This document shows, piece by piece, positions 24,331 to 36,399 of a DNA stretch of 64,000 nt (the stretch's first letter is position 1; each line of letters starts with the position of its first letter). The notes under the pieces are model-generated. The model did not search any database and was not told where the DNA came from. It saw nothing but the letters and a program-made list of their open reading frames with translations. The translations under genes and the position numbers were made by a program. This DNA is from Pomphorhynchus laevis (Eukaryota; Acanthocephala; Palaeacanthocephala; Echinorhynchida; Pomphorhynchidae). The DNA is taken from positions 1 to 64,000 of the forward strand of contig WNNJ02001849.1 of assembly GCA_012934845.2 (NCBI GenBank), in the 5' to 3' direction.

Positions 24331-25560
24331 ATCAGATCAGATAGTTGAGTCTACGTATGCTTTACTATATATAAATTAAAAATAAAGATCAATAATAAAT
24401 AATTATATAAGATTTTATACAAATTATATCTATGTAACGATATAATTTTTTTATTGGAATTTTAACAATTTATTTTTATGAATTGACTATTCATCCATTT
24501 ATGCTGTATTTTAAATTACATAACCAGATTTGTTAACTAAGTCTACTTATTTTATACTATATTAAATAAAAAATAAAGATAAAAAATAAATAATTAAATA
24601 AGATTTTACGTAATTCACATTTAGAAAGTTAAATGACGAAATAACAGATAATGCATTAGAACAAGAATTAGATGTTATCAGCAGGAACTCATAGGTTATT
24701 ACTAAAGAATTGCTATGTAATAAGTTTATATTAATTATACATTAATTTATGTAATAAATTAATAATATTTAATAATATATATACTACTGCAATTTTTATT
24801 TAATTCTTTATTGAGATTGTTTATACTCTTTCAATAATTTTTAATATCAAAAATATGTATACCGAATCTTAATAGTAAAATCAATTTGTTTTTTAAATTA
24901 AATATTTAAATTAGATTAATTTAAACGTTAAAATATCTAGAAACATTTTCAAAGAATTTGCCTTTAATGTCATGATCGTCACCGGCTTTAACTGAAGAGG
25001 CGTCTTTTCCACTTGCGGATTTTTTGAAATAATAACATATCTTTAAAATAAATTGTGTAAACTAGATTTATATATAGATTCTCATTTAGTCGTAACAAAT
25101 CATATCAGATAACTGAGTATACATATTTTATACGATAAATAAATTAAAAATAAAGATAAATAATAAATTATTATCTAAAATTTTATACAATTTATTATTA
25201 AATCAAGTTAAAATAAAAAATTAAATTTAAAATAAAAATCAATTGTAATAAATTGACTAATAAATAAGAGACGATGTATCAGAATAAGGAATAGATATCA
25301 TCAGGAGGAACTGTTATGTTATCAGATTTCGTCTGATTATTATTTATAAATTAATAAATAATGCTAAATAAAATTTAAGTAATTGAATAATAAATACTAA
25401 ATAAATATAAAAATTAATTGTTGTAATATTTAATATAATTTATATCAACAAGTTAAAATGTTAAATGGGAATATATATGTATATACAATATATGTAATAT
25501 ATGTATATATAATATAATGTATCTTCATCTTCCAAAAATACTGTATTCAATACTTGAAAA
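24330..25560. repeat. AT-rich DNA with solo Naiad-type 3' termini
   Basis: Minus-oriented copies of the Naiad terminal sequence (ATCAGATAACTGAGTCTACG-like, followed by AT-rich DNA and a TCATCAGGAGGAACT block) occur at about 24330, 24530 and 25105-25330. They are short and diverged. No gene was seen. Confidence 0.55.
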
Positions 25561-25609
25561 GTTTAAAAAATAAAATTTCAAGACTAGATTCAAAAATTTC
25601 CGAAACTCC

Positions 25610-25710
25610 TGGTTAATACTAGGTTAACCTAGTATTAACTAACTCCTGGTTAACTCCTAGTTAACTCCTAGTTAACTCCAGGAGTTAACTCCTGGTTAAC
25701 TCCTGGTCTT
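25610..25710. repeat. Minisatellite of TTAACTCCTGG/CCTAG words
   Basis: About 100 bp are built from 10-11 bp words (TAACTCCTGGT, TAACTCCTAGT), partly in inverted orientation, so the tract can fold on itself. Confidence 0.85.
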
Positions 25711-26187
25711 CTTAGAAAAATCTGTAATCAGTAAAGCGTCCCAATATTTGACGCATGTCATTAATACCACCACAAATTTTGTACAAAACTTCTGTTAGTG
25801 CATGAATGAACATCTACCTGTCGGTGCTGCTAATGTCAAAATGATCATCGTTTTTTCACTTATTTTCACGCAAAACATCGTCAAAACTGCATTAAAACAA
25901 ATTGATCCATTAAGATGAATGCCTAGACATAACAACTAAAGAAGATTTTGTTTTCTCAACAAAACAAAATTTTATACTATCTTTTTGGTTTGATTCAGTA
26001 CTTGATGTAAACTATTTATTTTCTCTCAACAGTGAGGCAAATATGGAATAATAAACTCTTCCTTATTATTTATTTTTAGTTTTGGACAATATGGATTGGC
26101 GATGATTGATTGGATTCAATCATCAAGTCACTTTGCGTCGATGCTGGTCATCCGTTTATGGACTCCTTTATTTATTTGTCCATTATG

Positions 26188-26445
26188 CTATATCACACAT
26201 TGTGATATCGCAGTAGAAGTCAACTGCGATATAATTCTCTCATTACTTTCAACTACAAAAACCTCGACTGACAACATGCCAGATCTGGCATACTGGTATT
26301 GCCTCAATGGTACATCCGGGCTCATTAGAAGGATGTGTTTCTCTGTAGTTTTCTTGAATACTATTTGCACTTTGAGATTCGAACCCATATTCTTTCGTTT
26401 TATGGGTCTACGCTTTTTGACTAGGCTAACCATCCAGTATAGCTA
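26188..26445 (-). CDS. Unidentified coding-like terminal exon
   Basis: The minus strand has 81 open codons from MVSLVKKRRPIKRKN through LKVQIVFKKTTEKHILL to the end ISQCVI, followed within 20 bases by AATAAATAAA. The second, diverged copy at 26640-26830 keeps the same frame (QYQYARS against QYQYVRL, VEVFVVESNERII against VKVYVVGSNERMV, ending CVI, then AAATAAATAAA). Conservation of the protein, the stop and the polyadenylation signal suggests a real gene tail rather than chance. A TTTCTAG lies just upstream on the coding strand and could be a splice acceptor. No family was recognised, and the upstream exons were not found. Confidence 0.4.
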
Positions 26446-26639
26446 GAAATTCTTCTAGGAAACCTTCAATGTAATGAAGAAACCTCCCTTCTTATAATGG
26501 AAGTATTAGTCTGTAATGGAAACCTTTTCTCTTATAGGAAACCTTTAATGTAATGAATTTCTGTAACCGCATTTTCCAAGATGCATTTAAAGCATTATTT
26601 CTGTATATTTGGCACGGATGAGATCAGGATATCATAGAA

Positions 26640-26830
26640 TCGGTGCTGGTGATCCTTAAATGGATTCTTTTATTTATTTCAATTTAGCTAGATTACACAA
26701 GGTGATTTCACAGATGAAGCCAACTACGATACCATTCTTTCATTACTTCCAACTACATACACCTTGACTCACAGCATGCATGATTTTAGCCTGACGTATT
26801 GGTATTGTTTCTGAAATTGCATTTTCCGAG
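26640..26830 (-). pseudogene. Diverged second copy of the 26188-26445 exon
   Basis: The minus-strand reading KQYQYVRLKSCML is followed by two in-frame stops. The frame and C-terminus otherwise match the first copy. It begins right after a plausible acceptor (GCAATTTCAG) and lacks the N-terminal part. It is probably a decayed tandem duplicate. Confidence 0.45.
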
Positions 26831-26849
26831 TTGGACTTCAAGCATTTTT

Positions 26850-27560
26850 CTATATATATTTTGGTTTAAAATTTCCATTTTATATTTTTAAACCAAAATA
26901 TATATGAATCCCAATGTTGGATCCTGACTTGCAGTTAGGTACAACAACCAATATTATAATATATAATATTATATATATATTTTATAATATATAATATTAT
27001 ATATAAATATATATAATATTAAAACTTAATATTAGGAGGTATTTACAGTATACAAAAATTAGCAGTCAATTAACGACCGAAAAAATAATATATTATTAGT
27101 CTTCAAATAAGTGAATATTTATGCCTTTAAGATTATATTTATTAAACCTTCTAACTTTTGCTGATGAACACCGTTGATTATTAGCTGAATGTGTATTTTT
27201 CCTACTATACATTATATTTCACGTTCAAATGACTAAATTGCAGACTCAGTGTAGATGAAATGAAGATCTTTATCTAAGCATTTTGTAGGTTATTAATATA
27301 TTTTAAATTTGTTGGCATGTTGAAACTCACTTAGAGCTGATTTGCTTCAATTAAAAATTCACTACCGATTCGAAAATTAACAACCGATATTACTAAATGT
27401 GTTATGCCACTTGATTATTCACAGATATATTCAGAAATTTATGCGTTTCTGATTCTCTAATATAAAATTATAATATGCAAAATGTCATGTTGTTCCTTTG
27501 AGAATTTAAATGTGTACATAAGTGCGATATTCCAATTAGTATATAATTGCATACACGAGC
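26850..27560. other. AT-rich DNA without a gene
   Basis: A hairpin-forming sequence (TATATTTTGGTTTAAA and its complement) lies at about 26853-26905, followed by TA-rich tracts at 26950-27020. No coding sequence was recognised. Confidence 0.6.
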
Positions 27561-27567
27561 GAGTATC

Positions 27568-27644
27568 ATCATTTGGTCGGCTTCATAAATTATCCTCGTG
27601 TGAAGACTTCACACGAGGATAATTTATGAAGCCGACCAAATGAT
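27568..27644. repeat. Perfect palindrome, 38-bp arms
   Basis: The arms 27568-27605 and 27607-27644 are exact complements around a single A. It ends four bases before the ATG at 27648 (the proposed first exon of the RING gene), so a transcript starting upstream would carry a hairpin directly before the start codon. Confidence 0.95.
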
Positions 27645-27647
27645 AAT

Positions 27648-30600
27648 ATGATACGCCGAGAACCTGTTGCATTTGTCGTTTATGTTGGTTCTCTTGCTTG
27701 TGCTTGTCGTATTGGGGATAGCGCTGGAAAGCGTATACTTCGGTCATCTATGAAACGGATTCAACTAATATCAGGCCAGCAAGATAGCAATCAACAAGTG
27801 ACATATTCTAATGCAATTAACAGCAATCAATGTAAGTCGTCTCAATAAAACTTTTTACGGAATACTGCTATTAACATATGAAGGATAAATACTTTAATTA
27901 ATTAATTTAATTATTTTTCGATTAATAATTCATATTTCATTTTGGTAGTGGTCAAATGAAGTAGAAATGAACAATCCAAACGAAATTATTTCAAAATACA
28001 TTATTATTGCAATTCAGACGGGATCGCGATACTGCAAACCAGACATACCTCAAATTATCTTTCGGATTCCTCATATTTCACTCATATTTCATTGTGAAAG
28101 ATGCCGAATGGAGTATATCCAAATAACCTTCATGACTGCTGTTTCGTCGTTATTATGACTCATTAGTAAGAAATAATCTCAACATCTGGCTTCAGGGCAA
28201 TATTCATACCCGGCCACCTAACAATGCCATTGTTATTATATTATTATTTGTATTATCTTATTGCATTACGAATATAAAGCCTTTTTTAATCTAATTGTGA
28301 AAGTAGGCGAAAACATTGTCTTGCAAATTTCGCATTATATGAAAATCTTGCTTACGATATGCATCTATTGATTTATTTTTACATGTGCTGATATTGTCTT
28401 AAAATACTCGGAATTTAGTGGCAAATAGGTGTAATTCTGCCGTCGATAAACTTAAAATTATAGTTATATTTGACATTAAACTTAATAAACTAAAACTTTT
28501 ATTTAATTTTATAATTTATGAAATAAAAATAAATTAACTTTTAAGAAATTGTTTCTTAGAACATTTGAATATACAATAAATATTTCTTACTGGCGATAAA
28601 GTTGGCAAAAGAAATAATAACTACAGAATGATCCCATATACAACTTCGGGAAATCACGAGAGCTATTATTTAAAAAACTCATGATTTATTGCAAATCACA
28701 TAATTCCTTTCGGTATTCTGTATATATTAAGGAGATCACATCTTAAGTATTTTTAATACTAAATAATATATAAGGGGATTAAAATTAAACGAATACTTAT
28801 AACTTTACCAATCTAACAAAGTAAGAATCGCTAGATAAATTAAATAAAAATTTATTAAGAATATTAAAATATAATTAAAAAATGCATTTACGTAAAATGG
28901 ACAATTTAACAAATATATTTTAATGTTGATTTATTTTATTGTATATTTTTATAAGTTTAATGTTGAACTATTTTACTTGCAAACCTTATTAAGATATAAG
29001 GATTATATTCAAACGTTGTGCTGCCAAAAATCTAATTACCGTATGGTTTATGAAGATTTTATAGAAACGCTAAATTAACTATAATTTAAAATTAACTCAA
29101 AACAACCTGATTTATTTACGTATATTTACCAGTGTTGATAGTAATATTCAACTATTATAGATTTGGGTAAAATGCTATCTTTAAATATTAAATAGATTTT
29201 TAAAAATACGTTAACATTTATTAGATATTGCTGAAATAATATTATATAATTATATAATATAATAAATATATTAATAACTTATTTTAATAACTAGTTATAT
29301 TAATAGCTAATAATATTTATAATAGAATAATAATAGAACTAATAATTTTTTTTATTTTTTCTAATAACAATTATTTATTACCAAGCAGTACAGAATGGTT
29401 CCCGCAAATGGACATTATTTCAACCAAATAAAACGTATACTTCAAAATCTTCTTAAGCAGTCCAATGTCTAACTGGGTGACCTCTCGTCGATCGATCTCC
29501 CCTAATGCAGACAGAGGACATTTTGGCGAGGGCGATTCCAACCCTTGTCCGAATTGAACGGATGATTTTGCTGTAAGTGAAGTAATGATTTTGCTGTAAG
29601 TTAAGGCGTGAAGAAATTATCACTGCAATTCTCTTCAGAAGGAAGGACGCATACGGGCCCATACCGTCATTTGCAGCAAAGACCACATGGATGAAATACG
29701 CCTTCTCAAGCCTCGTAACTCGTTCGCCGTACTTGGCAATTTTCTGATGCTCTTGATAGAGGAAATGACTTTCAATTGATTCTGACGTATATGACGTAGC
29801 AAGGTGGCTAAATATGCATACGTTCAGTAAAGACCGCTTCGTTTTATCGCCTGAGAGACCTTTACACCCAATATCCAGAGGCGCGCATGCATTTGTAGTT
29901 GTGCTACCAACCTCAAAAATTAGTTCATCTGGGATTGACTGGAGACTCGGCTCAATCGATACACTGCTACATACGTGAGACAGTTCGTTGGCAAGAATAT
30001 CACGAATGACATTATGACGAACTGTCAGCATTCCACCAGATTAGCAAGCCAACTAGTGCGTGACCTCACTGTCTTGACCACAAGAACACTTTGAGGAAGC
30101 TTCAGATGGTCGTATACCATATCTCACTGCGATTGCATCGTGAAATTGCTGACTATTTAAAATCGGACTCAGATTTTCGATCGGTTTGGCTGAAAGCCAG
30201 GTAGAAACTCCTTTGCGTGCAGAGTACTCTATGATAACAGATCCTTGTTAACATGCCAGCTGAGCAGCTGAAAGTTTCAACTTAAGGTGTGCCTCGTTTT
30301 GTCTACGAAATTGTGTAGCAATCGTATCCTGAACTCGTGCAAGTTCTTCACCAGTAAATCCATCCAACAAAGATCTGCACATTTCCCGCAAACAATTATA
30401 CGCCTCTTTAGACTCTCCATGTGGAAATGCAATGTCAAGACTTCCAAAGGGGCAAGGAATTTGAATAATATTTTCAAGTTTCTCATTCAATTCGCTGCCT
30501 AAAATGACAGGAATCAAATTTTGACGTAGGGCATACGAAATGCATTCCAACGGAGACCCCTTTAAAATGCAAGCACGTCTTAAGAAGTTCCATTGAAACT

Positions 30601-33600
30601 GCAATGCTTGGGTAAGCGCAGTGAAGGCAACATGCGGACTCTCCTTTGCATTTTGTACCAGGTTCTGGATCGTTGACAGCCATATAGAACTAATAGAACT
30701 AATAGAACTAATAATATAACTAATAATATTTATAATATTTTAATACTTATAGGCTATAGATTATTATATAACTATAATAATCTATAATGAAAATTGATCT
30801 AAAGCTAACCTATGAAAATTAGGAAGACAATTTTAACTTAATTTTACCTAATAAAAGTACAATCATTTCATGTTTAAAATGTTTAAAGTATCATGTTCAA
30901 ATATAATTTTCAAGTATAATAAAGTGATCATTTACCAACGAATTCAAATAATCTATTAAGTTATAGATTGAAGCTTAGATATTCTTAAACAAATTTACTT
31001 ACTTCAAATCAAATTGATTTTTATTGAATGTAATAATTAAATTTAATAATTAAATTTAATTATTAAATTTAATTATTAAATTTAATTACTTTTTATTATA
31101 ATAAATAGTCTTGTTAATCTAGAAACTTAAAATTTATTTTTATTACTGGCAGTTGTTAAGATGCAATTCAATTTTATGTTACTAAATTTTAAAGTTACGA
31201 TATTAGATACGGAGGACAATATTTCTGAAGATGGCGTTGATAATCGCTTTGACTGTTTATTAGTCGACAGTGAGCAGAATAATGAAATGTAAGCTTTATT
31301 GTTTATTGCTGGTAGTTGTTAAGTTTGAATTCAATTTTATTGCCACATTTCAATGTGCTAACTAAAGACAAATTAATAAATCTATAAAATATAGTAGATG
31401 TATTAATCATGGTTGTTTTCTCACGTAAACATTTCTTGTTATTTTATAATCAACAATATGATTTGTAACGATTTTTGATATTACAAATTTGACTTTAATC
31501 TGTACTTTCGAATGTTTTTTAAACTCGTGTAAATTATTGTAGCTTTTATCTATAAACAATATTTGTTAAATTTCACTTACCTTAATTCTAGATTTTTAAA
31601 ATTATTATATTTTTATAAAATATTTAATTACATTTTTCTTTTGTACATTTTATTGCCTATAGATTTAAAAATTATAATATTATCTAAATTGCTGTAGCGT
31701 TAGTAGATCACGAAATAAACTACTTTAAATGTTTCAATTTGCATTAAACGAATGTATGTAACATCCATATACCTACTTTGATCACGTACAAGCCAACAAC
31801 TATGGTTTATTCAATTGTAAAATGGTCTTCTCGTTAGCCTTTAGTAGCGGGAATAGTGAAGAGCATTTTATGAGAGATACTTCTAAGCGATCGTCATTAC
31901 TTGTCCCAGCCATATTAACTAGCATGCCAACACGAATGAGACCAGCAGATGTACTCCCATCATATCCTGGATCACGAAGCTTCAAATCTCATCTCCAAAT
32001 AGTGTTTAACTCCGATACGTCGGGGCAGACGATCTCCTATATTTAAATCGATTTTATTGCCGATCAATATAATCAATTGCCGATCAATAAACTACCGTTT
32101 TGCTGCCGAAGATATCGCCTGAACAGAATAAGACTAACTAATAAGTTTAATGTCGGCAACATATCAGATTTACTTTCCAGAGTGCGAACATATGTTATTC
32201 AATCATTAAATGAAAGCGCAATTGCCTGTTGGTAGCGTGAAAACTCGATCAATTTAAGCACCTCCAACAATTTTCATTTAGATAATGGTTGAACGCCTTT
32301 TACGAATCCACTATCCCACAAACTGAATAATCTTCCGAGTATTTTCGAGGATTGTCGCGAAAATGAATAAGTAGTTTTATTAGGGGTTGAAGAGTAAGAA
32401 TTCATAAAGTTGAAATAATCTTTGATCACCGTTTTAATTTACAAATCGTTAAAAGCCTTTTCTAACCACTACAGCATTCTTTCAACGCATAAAGAATTTC
32501 TCATAAATTTCATCAATATCGGTCATTTAGCAGCTTTTAAACACACAATGATTTCGTCTACTTTAATTTTCTTCGGTTGATTCAACAACACTTCTTTCAA
32601 TATATTAAAATATATTAAAATAAGATATATTAATATCTTATTAATAATTTATATATATTAATATATAAATCATATATTTATATAATACTTATATATTTAT
32701 ATATATCAATTAATCACTGGATTGAAGTGATCAATTTTTGACGTTCTATAACTCCGGTTTTAATGTAATTAATTAGTAAAATTTCAAAAATTTACAGAAA
32801 ATCTATCTAAAATTTATCATTTTAGAAATTTGAAATTGAAATGTTTTAAAAATTTAGCTATGAAGCATTTTGAAATAATAAATAATAAATTCAGAAATGT
32901 ATTATTCATTTGTTAGATTTTATAACAATAAAAAACAATTATTATTTCTGAGCTCATCAAAGAACATTCATATAATTCTATGGGAGATTACAGGAAATTG
33001 ACTAAGCCTAACTACGATAATTAAGAATGTGTGCTTATTTGTTAGTCATCTAGTGCCTGACAACGATGTACGAGGCTACCACAGTCAAGTGCGGCAAATT
33101 CCGCTATAAATTTTGAAGAATACAATTAGATTGTGTTCTCATCAGATTATGTCAAGCGATCAATCACTAATTATTACTAACTGGTCAATCTTTCCAGGAA
33201 TTCTTCTTTTCATCCAAAAAATTAAAGTTGTAGTAAATGGAATGGACTTGGTGAAACTTGATTTCGCGAACGCATTTAACAGCTTATACAGAGACTTAGT
33301 CAATTTTACTATTGATCGTTATGAATATGAAATCATATCCTATGTCAAAATATTATTACGATAGACTCTTATTCACTCAGTAGACGGCGTTCAACAATGC
33401 GACCCTCAGGGTTCTTTGTTATTTTTCTTGATATCAATAACTTGGCAAAGTATCTTCGTTCACCAAGTATTCTATCGTAAGGAACCGACCTGGATCGAGA
33501 ACTCAATATAAGCAAGTTCGAAATAATAACGGACGTCGCCTTGAACGATACACTTATAGAGTCCCTGTTGCTGGAGCAAAAACAGTTAATCAAGAGGTTG

Positions 33601-36378
33601 TAGCTATGATCAGTGCTTCCATTGAATGACCAGAACACTTATAGAGTCCCTGTTACTGGACAAAAACAGTTAATCAAGAGGTTGTAGCTATGATCAGTGC
33701 TTCCATTGAAAGACCGGAACACTTATAGAGTCCCTGTTACTGGAGCAAAAACAGTTAATCAAGAGGTTGTAGTAATAGAATAGTATAGTAATAGTACTTC
33801 TCAAAATTAGCTATCTTTTACGAGTTTCATCTTAGTTAATGGCGATCGAACTGACAAATTTGACGTGTTTACTCGCCGTTTGCTCAGCCAGATTCTCAAT
33901 CTGAACCTATCAGATTTCGCTGGCATCAAACGTCATTATCGACCAATTTGAGTGGACTTGGAGTTTTGCAAAACCGTTAAAGTCTCGTTAGCAGTCTTCT
34001 GTTCGTCAGTGTTGGCTTCCAAACAGCTGCTTTTCTGGATAGTTAAGCAACGCTTGCTGCTCACACAGTCAAGATTATATCCTAGCCGCTATGACCCTTT
34101 GATTTTTGTTGAGTGATCCTACCAGACGCTAAAAGTCAAAAACAATGGATGCGACCTTACTACAGGAACATATACAAAAGTTTTGTCGATGCGGCTAGGA
34201 CATCAGAGGATAATCGCTTTCAAGTCTAGAAATGCTGGAGCCTTTCTATAAGCACGTCTGTTGAAACTGGAATGAGCGACTAGGCTATTAGCCTAGCTCT
34301 CGGGTTCCGTCTCGTGATTGACTTGTCTGCATTATTCAGATGTTAATGCGAACAGCTGGCCTACATTTCGGAAAGCCAGAGCTCGATGGCTTGAGAGTTT
34401 AATCTAGTCAAGCAAGATACGCTAATGTGAATAATCTTCTAGCCACACTGGGCTCGCCGTCAATGGTTATGGTGAAGTAGCCAACGCCGCAGATAAGGAC
34501 AAGACAACAAAATATATGTGCCTAAACCAAAGACACTACTTCAAACCAGTTGTGATAGATGTACTCAAAATCTTCAAACCAGAAACTATTAGTCATCATC
34601 AGGGAACTGGGAAAACGGTTGATTCGCGCAACCGGTGAACTAAAGCTGCGAATTTTAAAATTCAGCGATTGCGTGTCGCTGTTTAAATCGGAAATGCTTG
34701 ATGCATGTGAGAGGCAACAGCACAGTGTTGTCTGATGGTCTGCCTATGTTTGAGTTTTTACAAACTTTCTTGTGTTTTGACTTATTCAAATGTAGTTTTA
34801 ATGGTAATTTTATTAGCTTAAGAAAATTTTTAAACATGTTTAAATTCCAAAAATTAAATGTTTGTATACAATTTTTTAATAAAATTTTAGATAATCAACC
34901 AATTTAAAGTTGAGAATAATTTGTTGATTTAAAATAATAACTTAAAATAATAACTTCAGGATCAAAATATTAGGATCTAAATAGCAACATCTTACAAATG
35001 TTTGATATAATCCAACTTTTTAAATGATGATGCCATGAACTTGACAGAACATTATTGGTGAATTATATTTCATCAAGTAGTCTGTGTTATTGTCGACGGT
35101 GACAAAAATTAACATGTTTATCAATAGAGTATTTTATTACGATTATTTTGTCGACATGAAAAAATTATCGTCACCAATGCGGATTTTCACAATTAGACAT
35201 TACTATAGAAAGAATTTCAATACAACTTGTTTAATTGAAAATTACTGGTGATGTTATATTCATAAGAAGACTTTCAATACAACTTTTTTAATTAACACGA
35301 TCAGGAAAGTATAAACATGCATGCTTTTTTACAACCTTCGTCGGGAAGCTAAATCCAGAATGCACCTACCACAGACGCCTAGCCTCCAATGTGGCGTTTC
35401 GAACTTTGTCTACTGTTCACTACAGGGTGGTCTTATCAGTGTGGCCCTGTAGCAACACAACTCCGACAGTACTTAATCCTCAGTAAACCTCTAAAAGGAA
35501 TTCACCAAGCGCACGCTCCTCCACTGGTGACCAGTCTTACGTCTGGTATGGTTTGCTAAAGCAGTGACTTCACAGGACAGAACGTGTGCTATCGTTCCTT
35601 TCTTCATAAACTTACAAAGCACGAGTTGGTGCTGTTTAGGATATTTTTAAATAACATTAAATACTATTTTATTATCTCAATATTTTCTAGTATCTCCTAC
35701 AAAAGTAAACATTTAAGCCCGAATGATTTAAATATTTTTTATTATAAAATATAAAAATGAATAATTATTTTTTCATAATTAAAATATAATTATTTAACTT
35801 TAAATATAAAGATTACTTTAAATTTTGGTGTAAATTTTATTATCTAAAATTATTTATTATAAAATGTAAGGCCGAATAATAATTTTGAATTTTGTTATTT
35901 TAGCATCGATGACGATATTAATTCATCTACTCCGGATATACTCGTTGTTGATAGTAATAAAGATGGCATTAAGAGCTTATTTATTTTGGTTGCTTGTGCG
36001 ACTCTTCCGTTTCTCATATACTTGAAAAGAATGCTCAACAATTCACCTGACGAGGAAGATCGTAACATGTTATTTTTACCGATTGATGATCGTATAAAGC
36101 TTGACCTTCTTATTACCAGCATTTCAAACATATCGTTACGATTGATTGAACATAGTCCATTGATGATGAAATATGGTGTAGATTTAATAAAATTAAAAGA
36201 CGAATTTAATTGCTCAATATGCTTACTAGACGAAACACCAACAATAGAAAATTCATTAATGCGAATTGCCAAAACGTATTGTAATCATAAATTTCATGTC
36301 GAGTGCCTGTCTTTATGGTTGCATCGACATACTGCTTGCCCTTATTGTAGACAAGATTTAATTATTGACTGTTACTAA
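27648..36378 (+). CDS. RING-H2 membrane protein, three-exon gene model
   Basis: Proposed exons are 27648-27831 (donor T|GTAAGT), 31195-31288 (acceptor TTTTAAAG, donor AT|GTAAGC) and 35904-36378 (acceptor TTGTTATTTTAG). The phases fit at both joins (1 nt + TT, then AT + C), giving 753 nt and a 250-residue protein with one stop. Visible parts are an N-terminal start with a short hydrophobic stretch (VAFVVYVGSLACAC), a Gln/Asn/Ser-rich section, an acidic section repeating a VDS motif (LLVDSEQNNE, ILVVDSNKDG), a likely membrane segment (SLFILVACATLPFLIYL) and a C-terminal RING-H2 domain. RING-H2 proteins are usually E3 ubiquitin ligases. Exon 2 could instead be a first exon, since an in-frame ATG lies at 31161. 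The model is inferred from splice signals and frame only. Both introns contain retroelement pieces. Confidence 0.5.
29440..30690 (-). mobile_element. Retroelement RT C-terminal region with CxCG...H...C and RHN..RD motifs
   Basis: The minus strand reads, in order: the post-RT helical region (WNFLRRACILKGSPLECISY, 30540-30600; GFTGEELARVQDTIATQFR, 30310-30370); the motif STWLSAKPIENLSPIL (30170-30215); HDAIAVRYGIRPSEASSKC and CSCGQDSEVTH (30075-30160); then RHNVIRDIL (29990-30020) and a well-preserved 192-codon tail (29453-30031) with EPSLQSIPDELIFEV, LDIGCKGLSGD, KYGERVTRLEKAYF and SVCIRGDRSTRGHP. This layout is typical of a family of animal LINE-like RT proteins whose C-terminal domain resembles a restriction-type endonuclease. 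Several frame breaks occur in the upper half. It lies in intron 1 of the RING gene, antisense. Confidence 0.7.
31142..31345 (+). repeat. Local duplication flanking exon 2
   Basis: TTATTACTGGCAGTTGTTAA with GCAATTCAATTTTAT (31142-31177) recurs as TTATTGCTGGTAGTTGTTAA with GAATTCAATTTTAT (about 31304-31340), on both sides of the proposed exon 2 of the RING gene. Confidence 0.7.
31350..33045. other. AT-rich intron DNA
   Basis: There are no recognisable elements. At 31800-32046 a less AT-rich piece carries short overlapping ORFs on both strands (for example MKLRDPGYDGSTSAGLIRV on the minus strand) without recognisable homology. AT microsatellites lie at 32600-32700. Confidence 0.4.
33050..34760 (+). 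mobile_element. Degraded LINE-like RT, palm to C-terminal domain
   Basis: The plus strand keeps the RT palm LVKLDFANAFNSLYRDLV (33250-33300) and a DGVQQCDPQGSLLFFL block (33380-33430), then at about 34190-34760 the C-terminal region: SRNAGAFL (34220), GFRLVIDL (34302), RELGKRLIRATGELK (34605-34650), IQRLRVAV (34665) and RGNSTVLSDGLP (34710-34745). These are hallmarks of the same broad RT class as 29440-30690, but of another subfamily (the end reads RLxVAVxxGNA rather than CIRGARS). Many frame breaks make it an old copy. It sits in intron 2 of the RING gene. Confidence 0.6.
33550..33790 (+). repeat. Tandem repeat of about 85 bp, 2.7 units
   Basis: Units starting ACACTTATAGAGTCCCTGTT lie at 33550, 33635 and 33719. 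The copies are nearly identical, so this is a recent expansion inside an old RT relic. Confidence 0.9.
35340..35560 (+). mobile_element. MITE-like repeat, copy 1
   Basis: It begins TCGGGAAGCTAAATCCAGAA and shares about 200 bp with 38125-38335 (ATGCACCTACCACA, then AGTACTTAATCCTCAGTAAA). The complement of its left end is the right end of the second copy, so the consensus has terminal inverted repeats (CGGGAAGCTTAATCCGGAAT). Copy 1 lacks a clear right end. It is probably a non-autonomous DNA transposon. Confidence 0.5.
35904..36378 (+). CDS. RING-H2 finger coding exon (last exon of the gene at 27648)
   Basis: The frame is open from the acceptor at 35903 to the stop at 36376-36378. The C-terminal residues form a RING-H2 finger: CSIC, 17 residues, CNHKFHVEC, 10 residues, CPYC, so all eight zinc ligands (C-C-C-H-H-C-C-C) are present. 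A hydrophobic segment SLFILVACATLPFLIYL (35974-36024) precedes it. No ATG lies near the exon start and the frame continues straight up to the splice acceptor, so upstream exons are needed. The domain is typical of E3 ubiquitin ligases, and the substrate cannot be predicted. The domain has no breaks. Confidence 0.85.
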
Positions 36379-36399
36379 ACAACATGCTCACCTCGCTCA

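Noticed and set aside
31800-32046. Overlapping ORFs on both strands in intron 2
   Set aside because: No homology, splice context or repeat copy supports either strand.
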